Assembly (NCBI GenBank): GCA_003151665.1
Contig: PLYD01000063.1
Coordinates: forward strand, 1 to 6,043
DNA from: Candidatus Dormiibacterota bacterium
GTDB lineage: Bacteria; Chloroflexota; Dormibacteria; Dormibacterales; Dormibacteraceae
Direction: 5' to 3'
Length of the DNA: 6,043 nt
The position numbers and the translations under genes are program-made. Shown here piece by piece: positions 5,786 through 6,043 of the stretch (position 1 is the first letter of the stretch; every line of letters starts with the position of its first letter). Under the pieces are notes generated by a model. It did no database searches, had not been told where the DNA came from, and saw only the letters and a program-made list of their open reading frames with translations.

Positions 5786-6043
5786 TCAGCGCCGCTCTTC
5801 CCTGACGCCTTGCACGTTGACATTGACCTCCACGACCGGCACGTTGACCGAGCGTTCCACAGCGAACTTGACGGCCTCTTGCAGGTTGTGGGCGACCTCC
5901 GAGATGCGAATGCCGTATTGGACGATCACGTACACGTCGATGGCCAGACCGCCTTCGGCTTCGACGACCTCCACGCCGCGGTCCTCGCTGCCGCGATGGA
6001 GCAGCTCGGCCACCCCGTCGCGCAGGCCGCGCGCCGCCATGCC
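5786..6043 (-). CDS. Asp23/Gls24 family envelope stress protein (YloU-like), N-terminus beyond window
   Basis: Eighty-five residues are visible, from GMAARGLRDGVAELLHRG to VQGVREERR, followed by TGA. The pattern matches the YloU branch of the Asp23 (alkaline shock protein) family: GMA at the first conserved strand, then IDVYVIVQYGIRISEVAHNL and VNVPVVEVNVNVQGV near the end. The methionine at 6040 is internal to the conserved GMA motif, so the true start lies right of the window and roughly 30-40 residues are missing. In Bacillus the corresponding yloU lies just ahead of yloV, the fakA homologue; here the stop and the fakA start are 3 bases apart, indicating one operon. The biochemical role is poorly defined; Asp23 proteins are linked to the cell envelope and alkaline stress, and no catalytic residues are expected. 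Confidence 0.92.
   Translation of the reverse strand, partial: GMAARGLRDGVAELLHRGSEDRGVEVVEAEGGLAIDVYVIVQYGIRISEVAHNLQEAVKFAVERSVNVPVVEVNVNVQGVREERR

Noticed and set aside
1..6043. CRISPR array, tRNA/rRNA, transposase or defence system
   Set aside because: No spaced direct repeats, RNA gene signatures, terminal inverted repeats or nuclease/defence domains were seen; coding sequence accounts for nearly all bases.

Overview
This GC-rich window (roughly two thirds G+C by eye) is almost entirely protein-coding. It holds seven genes: five complete and two cut by the window edges. No RNA gene, CRISPR array, insertion sequence or attachment site was seen, and no gene-free stretch exceeds 35 bases. 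The order Asp23/YloU - DAK2 kinase FakA/YloV - DegV - ... - RecG is a conserved arrangement in Gram-positive-type and related bacteria. A GC-rich genome with Asp23 directly ahead of the DAK2 gene points to Chloroflexota/Dormibacterota-like or deep Gram-positive lineages. Codon and gene-order evidence alone cannot fix the phylum.

Layout, right to left on the minus strand. An Asp23/Gls24 family gene (5' end off the right edge, stop at 5786) is followed after 3 bases by a 543-residue fatty acid kinase catalytic subunit, FakA-like (5782-4151). Next comes a DegV/FakB-like fatty-acid-binding protein (about 4126 or 4144 down to 3317). FakB-type proteins present a bound fatty acid to FakA for phosphorylation to acyl-phosphate, so these two genes plausibly form a complete fatty acid kinase. 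They lie in the same reading frame, separated by one TAA and eight codons.

A plus-strand gene for an MpaB-type (DUF2236) putative haem oxygenase (2551-3327) converges on degV with an 11-base overlap. It diverges across 34 bases from a minus-strand pair: a 244-residue polytopic membrane protein with an internal duplication resembling the FTR1 design, and a 71-residue two-helix membrane protein overlapping it by 4 bases. Twenty bases later recG begins and runs off the left edge inside helicase motif IV.

The least explained parts are the duplicated membrane protein with its small partner, and the unusual FakA-DegV junction. The rest is recognisable housekeeping. I found no clear evidence of a wholly new system.
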